Source: Fibrobacter succinogenes (lineage in GTDB: Bacteria > Fibrobacterota > Fibrobacteria > Fibrobacterales > Fibrobacteraceae). Taken from it: a DNA stretch of 64,000 nucleotides. The notes under the pieces are model-generated. The model did not search any database, was not told the origin of the DNA, and saw only the letters and a program-made list of their open reading frames with translations. Of this stretch, positions 8,891 through 17,605 are shown piece by piece; the first letter of the stretch is position 1; the number at the start of each line of letters is the position of its first letter. A program made the translations under genes and the position numbers. Location: contig CACZAD010000035.1 in NCBI GenBank assembly GCA_902779055.1, positions 798 through 64,797 on the forward strand. The letters are read 5' to 3'.

Positions 8891-9964
8891 ATGAGAATAA
8901 TGATCGTCCTTAACCGAATCGCCCGTGGTGGCGGGGAAAACGTAGCCGTTCAGCTGGCCAACCAGTTTTCCCGAATGGGGCACACCGTTTTTTTCGTCAG
9001 CAACAAAGAACGGAACAACATTTCTGACTTCTATCCCATCGAAGAAAAAGTCCAGATCCTTCCCTGTTTCCGTCATTACTTTCCCCTGAAAATTTTCAGC
9101 CTCCGTCGCGCCATCAAAAGGGTGAATCCCGACATCATCATCGGCATCATGCCGGATTCCACCTTCTACACTTACCTCGCGGCTTTTGGACTCCACAAGA
9201 AAATCATTTCGTCTGATCACAGCTCCTTCGAAAAGAATCCCTATTCGCAAAGGCATCTTTTCCCTTACCTTCTCAAGTTCTATTTCAACGCCGTTTACGA
9301 CTGCGTCACCGTCCTCACAAAAACGGATCACGACATCGTCGCAAAGAGATTTAAAAAAACGGTGGTCATGCCGAACCCGCTTTCCATAGCGCCTGCCGAA
9401 ACGCTCAAGCCGAACAAGAAAAAAAGAATCCTTGCCGCCGGCCGCCTCAACATTTGGCACTGCAAGGGCTTTGACATTCTCATCAAGGCCTGGGCACGGA
9501 TCCAGAAAAAATATCCTGACTGGACTGTCGAAATTGCGGGCGAAGGAGATAAAGGCCGTCAGTACCTAGAAAACATGATTGCCGAAAATCATTTGGAAAA
9601 CCGGGTCATCCTTTCCGGATTCCACCTGAACATCAAGGACTTCTTCAACGACTCCGAAATATTCGTCCTCAGCAGCCGTTATGAAGGATTCGGGATGGTT
9701 CTCATCGAAGCCATGTCACAGGGTGCAGCCTGCATCGCCTGCGATTACAAGGGCCGCCAAAGAGAAATCATCCAGAACGATTCTCAGGGTTTATGCGTAG
9801 AATGCGAAAACGAAGAAGCCCTGGCAAATGCGCTTTCAAGAATGATCGAAGACGAAGAATACCGCAAGCAAGTCCAGGAAAATGGATGGAAACGATCCCT
9901 GGCATTTACCCCGGATAAAATTGGGGACAACTGGACTCGTCTCCTCGAAGAGATGCTCCGCTAA
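8891..9964 (+). CDS. Glycosyltransferase family 4
   Basis: A 357-residue GT-B fold glycosyltransferase. The N-terminus MRIMIVLNRIARGGGENV is the acceptor-side Rossmann loop. The C-terminal half has AAGRLNIWHCKGFDILIKA and the nucleotide-sugar motif EGFGMVLIEAM (the EX7E pair). It probably adds a sugar to a surface polysaccharide or lipid-linked glycan at the inner membrane. I chose the ATG at 8891 rather than the ATG at 8858, because the family N-terminus starts there. It lacks a Shine-Dalgarno sequence and is divergent from the propeller protein gene. Confidence 0.88.
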   Translation: MRIMIVLNRIARGGGENVAVQLANQFSRMGHTVFFVSNKERNNISDFYPIEEKVQILPCFRHYFPLKIFSLRRAIKRVNPDIIIGIMPDSTFYTYLAAFGLHKKIISSDHSSFEKNPYSQRHLFPYLLKFYFNAVYDCVTVLTKTDHDIVAKRFKKTVVMPNPLSIAPAETLKPNKKKRILAAGRLNIWHCKGFDILIKAWARIQKKYPDWTVEIAGEGDKGRQYLENMIAENHLENRVILSGFHLNIKDFFNDSEIFVLSSRYEGFGMVLIEAMSQGAACIACDYKGRQREIIQNDSQGLCVECENEEALANALSRMIEDEEYRKQVQENGWKRSLAFTPDKIGDNWTRLLEEMLR

Positions 9965-9966
9965 AC

Positions 9967-10194
9967 TTATCGATTCCATCCGGAATGGCCATCGCCGTAA
10001 ACGACGCCACCGCTATCATCGGCATAACCGCCAAGCGACGACGTTTCCTTTACACCCAGCCAGTTGCGCATCCTCTTGATGCGCTCTTCTTTTTTTTGCA
10101 AGTTGGCATCTTGTTTTTCTTTAGATGACTCTGTCATGCCATAAAGATACATTTTTTCCATAACCTTAGGCGCACAGACCGCATTTCCGTTCAT
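9967..10194 (-). CDS. Small hypothetical protein
   Basis: A 75-residue charged protein with a Lys/Glu/Asp-rich helix (about 20-45) and a Gly/Asp-rich tail ending in HSGWNR. No family recognised. I chose the ATG at 10194, preceded by TTGAGG, over the longer form from 10245. It lies 106 nt downstream of the vWA gene on the same strand and may be cotranscribed. Confidence 0.5.
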   Translation of the reverse strand: MNGNAVCAPKVMEKMYLYGMTESSKEKQDANLQKKEERIKRMRNWLGVKETSSLGGYADDSGGVVYGDGHSGWNR

Positions 10195-10300
10195 CGACAC
10201 AACCTCAAAAAGTCGCTGCCGACACGGAGGCCGGAGCGACTGCAATGTATAAGGGAAATGTTAATGATGTTATGTTATTGTATCTGGACTAGTCACCTCC

Positions 10301-11920
10301 TTATTTCACGTATTTTTTGATAAGCCTTACCATCAAGTCAGTAAGACTTTCCACCTTGTGATCTCCCACAGATGCCTTGATGTGGGAATTGCCAATTCCG
10401 CTATCATCGGTGAGGAATACGTACGTGCCGCCAGTCGCAAGATCAAAGAATCTCAGCATAAATTCAGTATCCTTGTCGATGCCGCTTGCCGCCACCGGGA
10501 TCAGCTTGATGCCTTCCATGGCATAAAGCCTGATGGACCTTTGCAGGCTCTCGATGACGTTTGAGTTGTGGTGCGCAGGGGCGTCAAGAATCAAGAACGC
10601 AATGCGTGAGCGCGCCGACTCGTTCCACGAAAGGTCTTCCAGCGCCGCCTCCAAAGCAGAATGCACCGCCTCGGCATAGTCGCCACCGCCATCGGCATCC
10701 TGCCTTGAAACAAACTCCTGCGTATCGGATGCATCCCATGTGAAGTCATTGGCTCGAGTGAGGTAAGCATCGCCTTCGTCGCGGTAGAACAGGGCCGCCG
10801 TGCGCAATGCCACCTTGCTTTCTGAACTTGCATGGTCAATGATGTAGCTGAGATCCGACTTGAGGAATTTAATTTCGTCGCTCATCGAACCTGTCGCATC
10901 GACAATGAACGCCACATCCGCTTTCGCCTTTGGATGCCTGATGCCATCGTCCACAACGACGTTGACATTGAGTTTCTTGTCTTGCCGGGTCGTGAGCCTT
11001 ATCGAATTTTTGACCCAATCGCCATCGACCTTCAACGAAAAATCTTTCGCACGGACTTTCCGGTTGCTATCGCCATACAGGTTTATCCAGCAGTAGGCAT
11101 ACCCTGCATTATCCGTCTTTGCGGCAAACTCCAGGGAATTGCTGTTAAAGAGATCCACAGGAACGTTCGCGATGCCGACATTGTTACCGTCTACCACTTT
11201 TACCACTACGAGATTTTCCGGATAGAATTCCCAGTATTCCGTCTTTCCGCTATAATTCTCGTCGTCGATCAGGTCTGCCCAAAAGCCCCAATGGTCCAGG
11301 TCATTCCACTCACCGGCCGTGAGCAATCCCGATTTTCGGCCATTATACTTGCCGCCCTTTCTGCCCCTCCGATACGCAGGTCCGTCATCGTCGTCATCAC
11401 CGCTTGCGTAGCGTTCCGAGACTCTAGTCTTGCTCTTTCTCGGAGACGATTCATCTCGACTGATCTCAATGGATCGTGACGCCACACCAACCTTCGCCTT
11501 GCTCGAACGAACGGCTAAAGCGCGCCCCCCAAGCAGACCAGCCAAGCCATCACCGATGCCACCTGAACCAGCGCCTGAGTTAAAGGCACCGGATGGTTTT
11601 CCTCGCCTTCCGCCAAGAACCGTTTTCCCGGCACTGGGAAATCCGGATACATTTTTAAGCATCTTGTCAATATCCGCGGCAAACTTGGCATCAGCCAACA
11701 TCTTTGCGGTACCAACTTCCGGCTTCGGGGATTCCTCTTTTTTGACGGTGTACACCGAAGCCACTTCCGTGCGTCCATCATCCGATTCATCGACACTGGT
11801 GGCTTCATCGTCAGTTGTTTTTTCATGGTCGCCATCACCGCAGAACAACACACCCAACAAAGTGCCAGTCACCGCAATCACAGCAATCAGAACGAACAGT
11901 TTGTATTTTATGTTTTTCAT
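10301..11920 (-). CDS. Exported von Willebrand factor A domain protein
   Basis: A 539-residue protein. A hydrophobic N-terminal segment (about residues 5-28) is a signal anchor or signal peptide with a Cys but a poor lipobox. Low-complexity acidic and Gly-rich sequence follows to about 195 (GIGDGLAGLLGG near 125). A beta-rich region at about 230-330 looks Ig-like. The vWA domain at about 335-530 has the metal-ion adhesion site Asp341, Ser345 and Ser347 (DATGSMS). It is probably periplasmic or surface-exposed and mediates protein interactions. A strong GGAGGACATC site precedes the ATG. Confidence 0.82.
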   Translation of the reverse strand: MKNIKYKLFVLIAVIAVTGTLLGVLFCGDGDHEKTTDDEATSVDESDDGRTEVASVYTVKKEESPKPEVGTAKMLADAKFAADIDKMLKNVSGFPSAGKTVLGGRRGKPSGAFNSGAGSGGIGDGLAGLLGGRALAVRSSKAKVGVASRSIEISRDESSPRKSKTRVSERYASGDDDDDGPAYRRGRKGGKYNGRKSGLLTAGEWNDLDHWGFWADLIDDENYSGKTEYWEFYPENLVVVKVVDGNNVGIANVPVDLFNSNSLEFAAKTDNAGYAYCWINLYGDSNRKVRAKDFSLKVDGDWVKNSIRLTTRQDKKLNVNVVVDDGIRHPKAKADVAFIVDATGSMSDEIKFLKSDLSYIIDHASSESKVALRTAALFYRDEGDAYLTRANDFTWDASDTQEFVSRQDADGGGDYAEAVHSALEAALEDLSWNESARSRIAFLILDAPAHHNSNVIESLQRSIRLYAMEGIKLIPVAASGIDKDTEFMLRFFDLATGGTYVFLTDDSGIGNSHIKASVGDHKVESLTDLMVRLIKKYVK

Positions 11921-12184
11921 GATGTCCTCCTTTTTTTAATCAAAATACCACAACCCACTTGCGACAGACCAACGAATTTGCACAGAAAAAGAGTAAATGT
12001 TTTTTCATAAAAAAACGTTTTCATTGTTTCAGGAGCTTTACACAAGCCGTTTTCAAGACGTTTTAAAATATTTTATCTATAATATTTATAATAAACTATA
12101 TATCTAAAATTCTTTTTTAACACCTAGCAAAGTGGCCTCAAATTATCTATTATTGTCGCATCGTCATAATTCCGCGGAGTAGAT
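11921..12184. other. AT-rich divergent intergenic region
   Basis: This 264-nt gap separates the divergent vWA and esterase genes. It holds no ORF I would support. Several TATAAT-like boxes at about 12075-12105 make a promoter pair likely, but none has a clear -35 partner. Confidence 0.3.
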
Positions 12185-13330
12185 ATGTCAGAAAAGTTTT
12201 CGAAATGGGTCGCTTGCTGGGGCAACGCTACATCCATCACGGATCGCAAGGAAGCCACTTACGCAAAGGACTTAACGCTACGCTATCCGATTCGCGCCTG
12301 CTTTCCGGGAAACAAGTTGCGTTTTCATTTTTCGAATCTCACCGGCACCGAACCCGTGACCATCAGCGAAGCGTTCGTCGCAAAATCCGCACAGTCCCAC
12401 GCTCCGCAGGCCATCACCTTTAGCGGCAAGGCCTCCGCCACGATTCCCGCAGGCGAAGAAATTCTGAGCGACGAAATCGCATTCGACGTGACCGCAGGCG
12501 AAACGTTTGACGTGAGCATGTACTTCGCAGACTTTACGCAAATGAACGCAGGCACGGCAATCACGGGCCCGCTTTCTGGCGGCAAGTACAGCTACGGCAA
12601 CTTTGCGAAATGCGAAACACTCCCCGACGACCTCACCCGCAAAACCAACTGGATCTACTTCCTCAACACCATCGACATCTTTACCGAAGAAAAGAACTTC
12701 GCACTCGTCTGCTTTGGCGATTCCATCACGGCGCAGGACTGGCCCGACTACCTTACGCTCCGCTGCGCACGTGAAGGCTTCAACAACGTTTCGATTATCC
12801 GTCGCGCCGTGAGCGGCACTCGCATCTTGCGCGAGTACAGCTGCATCACGTACGCCGCCTACGGTCTCAAGGGCGCCACCCGCTTCCCCATCGAAATGAA
12901 CGTCGCAGGCGCCCGCACAGTCATCGTGCAGCACGGCATCAATGACATCATCCATCCGGTCGGTGTCGAAGTCAACAAGTTCCGTCCCTGGAGCGATATG
13001 CCCACGGCCGACGACCTCATCAACGGTGTACGTTCACTTTACATCACGCACGCCCGCAAGCTCGGACTCAAGATTTACAGCGGCACGCTGCTGCCGATTT
13101 ACGGCTGGCGCACCTACAACGAAAACCGCGACATCATCCGCACGGCATTCAACGAATGGCTCCGCACCGCACCAGACTTTGACGGTTGCGTAGACTTTGA
13201 CAAGGCCGTCCGCGGCCACGACGATCCAAAAGCGTTTGCAGCCGGATTCGATTCTGGCGACCATCTGCACCCAAGCGCGAAGGCATACGAAGCTATGGCC
13301 GAATGCGTCCCCGAAGAATTGCTGAAATAA
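12185..13330 (+). CDS. SGNH/GDSL-family hydrolase (probable esterase)
   Basis: A 381-residue protein. Residues 1-165 look like a beta-sandwich and residues 170-381 form the SGNH domain. Block I is FGDSIT with catalytic Ser180, block III is HGIND near residue 250, and block V is DHLHPS with Asp359 and His362. The architecture resembles carbohydrate esterase family 2 deacetylases, which fits a plant-fibre degrader, but no signal peptide is visible, so an intracellular esterase is likely. GCGGAG lies just upstream of the ATG. Confidence 0.82.
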   Translation: MSEKFSKWVACWGNATSITDRKEATYAKDLTLRYPIRACFPGNKLRFHFSNLTGTEPVTISEAFVAKSAQSHAPQAITFSGKASATIPAGEEILSDEIAFDVTAGETFDVSMYFADFTQMNAGTAITGPLSGGKYSYGNFAKCETLPDDLTRKTNWIYFLNTIDIFTEEKNFALVCFGDSITAQDWPDYLTLRCAREGFNNVSIIRRAVSGTRILREYSCITYAAYGLKGATRFPIEMNVAGARTVIVQHGINDIIHPVGVEVNKFRPWSDMPTADDLINGVRSLYITHARKLGLKIYSGTLLPIYGWRTYNENRDIIRTAFNEWLRTAPDFDGCVDFDKAVRGHDDPKAFAAGFDSGDHLHPSAKAYEAMAECVPEELLK

Positions 13331-13368
13331 AATTTGCACTTCGAGCTGTTAGTATTTATTTTATAGAT

Positions 13369-14379
13369 ATGAGCTTGAAAGATTCCATTAAGCAACTGCA
13401 AAAACGGGAGCACATCACGCAAGACGAGATTATTCGCCGTCTTGGCTGCACCCGCAGCAGCCTTATGGAGAATCCTTCAGCCGAAGCCATAGCCGCATTC
13501 GATTACGCATTCGGAAGCACTCCCATCCACGATTCCGGCAACGCCGTCAAAATCCGCAAGGACTCCCGCGAATCCAAGGAACTCGAAAAGCTCCTCCCTT
13601 GGGCACGCAAGTTCCCCATCCGCGCCTTGCAAAACAAGGGACTCATTCCGGCCAACATCAAGGACGCCGACCTCGTACGCGCCGTGTTCCGCTTCATGAA
13701 CGTCGGGAGCACCGCCGGTTTCGAGAACTACTACAGCGCCACGCTGCAAGCCACGAACCCGCAAACGAACGCCGCCTGGATCCGCCTTGGCGAACTCAGC
13801 ATCGAACGTTCCACCACCGAATACACGCCGGACAGCGAAGCCATCCTTTCGAACCTAAAGTTCTTGCGGACAAACGTGTACCTCCACGGTCAGGACCTGC
13901 GCAAGGTTGCCCGCGAAGCGCTGAACAACTGCGGAATCAAGCTTATCGAAGTGGAACCGTTCCTTACCGCCCCGACTCCGGCTAGCGCCTTTTACTGGAG
14001 AGGAAACCAGCCAGTCATCCAGGTTCCAACATCAAGGATGGACGACGCCAAGTTCCTCGAAGCTATTTTCCACGCAGTGGGTCACCTGCTTTACCACCCC
14101 TTGCGCACGATGTGCCTGCAAACAGGAACCGCAAAATGCGACCCCGCAACAGCACCCCATCCATTCGAAATCAAAGCCGACGCCTTCGCCCAGGACACGC
14201 TCCTTTCCGAAGCCGAAGAATGCGAACTCATCTGCTGCGGACGTTTTAACGAACGCCGTTGCATCCAGCACTTTTCGGGGCTTTTCCACGTGCGCCCGGG
14301 AATCCTCGTCGCGCGCCTGCAGCAACAGGGTAAAATCAAACGCGGCTCCCCGCTGAACGATTTCAAGATTGCCGTTTAA
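13369..14379 (+). CDS. HTH plus ImmA/IrrE-like protein with degenerate zinc motif
   Basis: A 336-residue protein starting with a possible short HTH-like region (residues 1-35). The C-terminal part from about 190 follows the ImmA/IrrE metallopeptidase pattern. The HExxH signature reads HAVGH (His235-His239), with Ala in place of the catalytic Glu236. The third-ligand helix around Glu267 (EIKADAFAQDTLL) is intact. It may bind zinc without cleaving, as a sensor or repressor partner. I chose the ATG at 13369 because the longer frame from 13303 overlaps the esterase gene and has no family match. TATAGAT abuts the ATG, with no Shine-Dalgarno sequence. Confidence 0.7.
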   Translation: MSLKDSIKQLQKREHITQDEIIRRLGCTRSSLMENPSAEAIAAFDYAFGSTPIHDSGNAVKIRKDSRESKELEKLLPWARKFPIRALQNKGLIPANIKDADLVRAVFRFMNVGSTAGFENYYSATLQATNPQTNAAWIRLGELSIERSTTEYTPDSEAILSNLKFLRTNVYLHGQDLRKVAREALNNCGIKLIEVEPFLTAPTPASAFYWRGNQPVIQVPTSRMDDAKFLEAIFHAVGHLLYHPLRTMCLQTGTAKCDPATAPHPFEIKADAFAQDTLLSEAEECELICCGRFNERRCIQHFSGLFHVRPGILVARLQQQGKIKRGSPLNDFKIAV

Positions 14380-14421
14380 GACGCACTCATAAAGAGAAGA
14401 CAACTTGGCAAAAACAAAAAA

Positions 14422-14445
14422 AATCCGGTCAAGCCGGATTTTTCG
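14422..14445. terminator. Bidirectional terminator
   Basis: AATCCGG (14422-14428) pairs with CCGGATT (14434-14440), with an A-rich tract on the left and a T-run on the right. It can end both the ImmA-like gene and the convergent barrel gene. Confidence 0.85.
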
Positions 14446-14466
14446 TTTTCAACGCTTTCGCGCTTA

Positions 14467-15042
14467 TTAGTAGTTCAAACCAAAGAACAGGTTGAAGCTA
14501 TCGAAGCTCTTCTTGAAGTCAAGACCAGAAGCAACGATATCGTAACCGAAGCCAACTTCCAACTGGAGGGAAGAATTGTGGAAAATGGTTGCGCCGACTT
14601 CAAAGCCGAAGCTCATGCCGACAGCATACTTTTCGCCAAAGTCCCAATCATCAAAGTGAGAGTCAAACTGCAAACCGACACCGGCACCGCCACCGACAAA
14701 CGGGCAAATGTCCGATTCAAGAATCGAATAACGGCCACCCAGGAGCATATTGCCGTGCACTTCCCAGGTATCGCCCAAGGAGGCATTGATATGAGAAAGA
14801 GCCGTGATGGCACCATGGTTCGTCATTTCCCAGATGCGACCGAAGCGGAAAAGGAAACCCGTTTCGTGGTCCTTCTTATCGTTGACACCGGACTTTTCGT
14901 AGTTGCTCCAGAACGAAATGCCCATTGCAAAGGTGTTGAAATTATAAACCGGGCGCTGGAGGGCTCTTTCCGGTTCGATGGTGTTACTCTGTGCAAAAGC
15001 GGCCAGAGCGAGGAAGGAAATGAGGACTAATATCTTTTTCAT
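14467..15042 (-). CDS. Outer-membrane beta-barrel protein
   Basis: A 191-residue protein with a clear signal peptide (residues 1-17, cleavage after AFA). Alternating hydrophobic strands rich in Gly and aromatics follow, ending in an aromatic residue (NLFFGLNY), as expected for a small outer-membrane barrel. No specific family recognised. There is no Shine-Dalgarno sequence, and TATATT lies 8 nt before the ATG. Confidence 0.75.
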   Translation of the reverse strand: MKKILVLISFLALAAFAQSNTIEPERALQRPVYNFNTFAMGISFWSNYEKSGVNDKKDHETGFLFRFGRIWEMTNHGAITALSHINASLGDTWEVHGNMLLGGRYSILESDICPFVGGGAGVGLQFDSHFDDWDFGEKYAVGMSFGFEVGATIFHNSSLQLEVGFGYDIVASGLDFKKSFDSFNLFFGLNY

Positions 15043-15114
15043 AATCCGAAATATACAAAAAGATTACGCCACCGGCGCAAAGAACAATTAAGCATTCTAT
15101 ATTTTACAACATCC

Positions 15115-16707
15115 ATGAATAAAGCTGCCATTATTGTCGCCGTAAGCATGCTCGTGAGCCGCGTACTCGGCATATTCCGCGAAATGCTCCTCGCCCACGC
15201 CGCCGGCGTGTCGCTCGAAAAAAACGCCCTTGACCTTGCGTTCATGATTCCGGACATCCTGAATCACGTCGTGAGTACCGGTTTCTTGTCCATCATCTTC
15301 ATTCCGATCTTTACGGGTTACAAAGTCGCAGGTGACGAGCGTGGTGGCTGGAAGTTTTTCAGCAACGTACTCAACACGTTTGGAATTGCCCTCCTCATTC
15401 TCGTGATTCCGGCATTCATCTGGATGAAGGAACTCATCGCGCTGTTGACGGTCGACGGCGTGACGCCCGAACTCCTGGAACGTGCAACTTATTACGGACG
15501 CATCATTCTTCCGGGGCAAATTTTCATCTTTGTCGGTAGCATCCTCGTTGCCGTACAACACACTCGCAAACAATTCCTGATTCCTTCGCTCACCGGTCTC
15601 ATCTACAATATCGCGATCGTGGGCGGCGGTGCGGCAGGACTCGCGCTCACGAACTACACCGGCAACGATTACGGTCTCTCCGGATTCGCCTGGGGCGTTC
15701 CGATCGGTGCATTCATCGGTTTCTTTGCCCTCCAGATTTTTGGCGCCAAGCGTGGCGGCGTCCATTATGAACTGATTTGCGAGCCCAAGCACCCCGACAT
15801 TATCCGCTATTTCAAGATGATGCTCCCGATGTCCCTTGGCGTGGGTTCCATGTTCGGCCTTGAATTCATCATCCGTAGCTTCGGCGCAAACTTTGGCACA
15901 AGCGGCATTTCGAGCCTCAACTACGCCTACCGCGTCATGTACACGCTCGTTGCCGTCTTTGGATTCTCGGTCAGTGTCACGAGCTACCCCGACATGGCAC
16001 GTCTCGTCAAGGAAGGTGACTTCCCGCAGCTCAACCATAAAATCTGGAAGAGCCTTTCGCGCATGTTCTGCATCTTGATTCCGGCGGTTGTCGCTGTGTG
16101 GGCTTTGAGCTTCCCGGCCGTGCGCATCCTCTTTGAACGTGGCGCCTTCCACCGCGAAACGACCGAAGCGATTTCTGAAATTCTCCGCTGGTACCTGCCC
16201 GTGAGCCTTGGGCTTTGCCTGCAAGCGGTTCTCGTCCGCAGCTTCTACGCCTGCGAACGCATGTGGGTTCCCACACTTTTGAATACCGGCATTTTCGCGG
16301 CTACCATCCCGGCCTACATTTTGCTTGGCGCCCCCGAAGTGGGGCTCGGCATCAAGAGCGTTCCGATTATCGGCGCCACAGGCGCGATTCTCCAAGTGAT
16401 TTCGATGATTTTCATGTGGGCCAAAAAGAACGGCACCGACGGCATGAAGGATGCACTCCTCAATATGGCACGCGCCCTCGTCGCCTTTGGCATCATGATT
16501 GCAGCCGCCATCGGACTCGATCACATTTCCGGGGACTTCGTCCGCAACGCTGGATTTGTCACGCTTGTCGTTTACGCTTGCGCCGCAGGCATCGCGCTCT
16601 TTACGCTTACGCTCATCGTTCAGCGTTACCTCGGCAGCAAGGATGCCAAGGATATTTTGAACGAGCTCCTAGGAAAGGTTCTCCGCAAGCTGCATTTGGC
16701 GCATTAA
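15115..16707 (+). CDS. murJ: Lipid II flippase MurJ (MviN)
   Basis: A 530-residue MOP-superfamily transporter with about 14 membrane helices. The conserved start (SMLVSRVLGIFREMLLAHAAG) and internal charged residues are typical of MurJ, which flips the peptidoglycan precursor lipid II to the periplasm. Length matches the family. TATATT lies 11 nt before the ATG, with no Shine-Dalgarno sequence, so the leader should be very short. Confidence 0.95.
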   Translation: MNKAAIIVAVSMLVSRVLGIFREMLLAHAAGVSLEKNALDLAFMIPDILNHVVSTGFLSIIFIPIFTGYKVAGDERGGWKFFSNVLNTFGIALLILVIPAFIWMKELIALLTVDGVTPELLERATYYGRIILPGQIFIFVGSILVAVQHTRKQFLIPSLTGLIYNIAIVGGGAAGLALTNYTGNDYGLSGFAWGVPIGAFIGFFALQIFGAKRGGVHYELICEPKHPDIIRYFKMMLPMSLGVGSMFGLEFIIRSFGANFGTSGISSLNYAYRVMYTLVAVFGFSVSVTSYPDMARLVKEGDFPQLNHKIWKSLSRMFCILIPAVVAVWALSFPAVRILFERGAFHRETTEAISEILRWYLPVSLGLCLQAVLVRSFYACERMWVPTLLNTGIFAATIPAYILLGAPEVGLGIKSVPIIGATGAILQVISMIFMWAKKNGTDGMKDALLNMARALVAFGIMIAAAIGLDHISGDFVRNAGFVTLVVYACAAGIALFTLTLIVQRYLGSKDAKDILNELLGKVLRKLHLAH

Positions 16708-16734
16708 AAAAGCGAGCGCTATCACGCCCGCTAA

Positions 16735-17115
16735 CTACAATCGGCCACCGTATTCCATACCGCGCGCCGGCGGTAGAACTTCCTCCGGCAAAGGCTCCGC
16801 TCTCGGGATATCGTCATTTTCGAACCCGTTGAACATCCACTTGAAAAATCCAACCGTTCCACCAATCACGGCACCAACGGCATAGCCAATCCCGGCAGCG
16901 CCAATGCCAAGCAGTCCTAGCCTAGCCATATCATCGCTAGACTCGTCATCGTCATCCAGGGCTCCCGCCACGCACAACACGGCCACACCCGGCAGCGCCA
17001 AGGATGCACCCACATTCGCCCCGTAACGAATCACGGGGTTCGGGTTCTTGCTCACGGCACAGCCCACAAGGGAGCAAAGCAGCAATATGCCAACTATGGT
17101 TTTCAGCACTTTCAT
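16735..17115 (-). CDS. Small lipoprotein, paralogue 2 of a tandem pair
   Basis: A 126-residue lipoprotein with lipobox LVGC (Cys19), then VSKNPNPVIRYGANVGASLALPG, a Gly/Ala-rich hydrophobic hairpin (about 70-92), and GFFKWMFNGFEND near 95-107. It is closely related to the upstream gene at 17134-17529, so the two arose by tandem duplication. The glycine-zipper-like hairpin suggests membrane insertion. Function unknown. GAGGTGA lies before the ATG. Confidence 0.75.
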   Translation of the reverse strand: MKVLKTIVGILLLCSLVGCAVSKNPNPVIRYGANVGASLALPGVAVLCVAGALDDDDESSDDMARLGLLGIGAAGIGYAVGAVIGGTVGFFKWMFNGFENDDIPRAEPLPEEVLPPARGMEYGGRL

Positions 17116-17133
17116 AAACTCACCTCAGACCAA

Positions 17134-17529
17134 TCACCAGTAACTCCAATTGCTAGACGAATCAGCAGCCAGAGCCTCTTCTTCGGGCGGCATCACGGAT
17201 TCCGGCAAATCTCCGGTATAATGGAGGTTGTCATTTTCAAAACCGTTGATCATCCATTTGAAGAAACCCACAGTCCCGCCAAGCAAGGCTCCTGTAACAT
17301 AACCCACTCCGGCTGCAGTCAGCGCAACAAGTTCTAGCGGAAGCAAGTGTGGGTCCACAGTATGGAGACGTCCATGCGCATCCGCGCCCGCCACAACCAA
17401 GCCAGGAGTCGCCAAAGTCGCCGCCGTATTCGCCCCATAACGAATCATGGGGTTCGGGTTCTTGCTCACGGAACATCCAGCAAGAGCCAACACCAGCAAG
17501 GCGCAAACGACAGGTTTCAACAAACTCAT
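17134..17529 (-). CDS. Small lipoprotein, paralogue 1 of a tandem pair
   Basis: A 131-residue lipoprotein with signal peptide and lipobox LAGC, then VSKNPNPMIRYGAN and GTVGFFKWMINGFEN, shared with the downstream gene. I chose the ATG at 17529, because the longer frame from 17619 adds 30 residues before an obvious lipoprotein signal. TATATT precedes the ATG by 8 nt, with no ribosome-binding site. The paralogue follows after 18 nt. Confidence 0.75.
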   Translation of the reverse strand: MSLLKPVVCALLVLALAGCSVSKNPNPMIRYGANTAATLATPGLVVAGADAHGRLHTVDPHLLPLELVALTAAGVGYVTGALLGGTVGFFKWMINGFENDNLHYTGDLPESVMPPEEEALAADSSSNWSYW

Positions 17530-17605
17530 AATTGCAATATAGCAATCAAGATCTATATAAATTACAGGACGTTTAATCCAAAGTAGATTATAAAAAACAA
17601 GCCTT

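Noticed and set aside
15097-16524. Long minus-strand frame opposite murJ, and similar long frames opposite other core genes (for example opposite metE and both fibro-slime genes)
   Set aside because: They are Glu/His/Arg/Gly-rich translations produced by codon bias on the opposite strand, without start signals or family matches.
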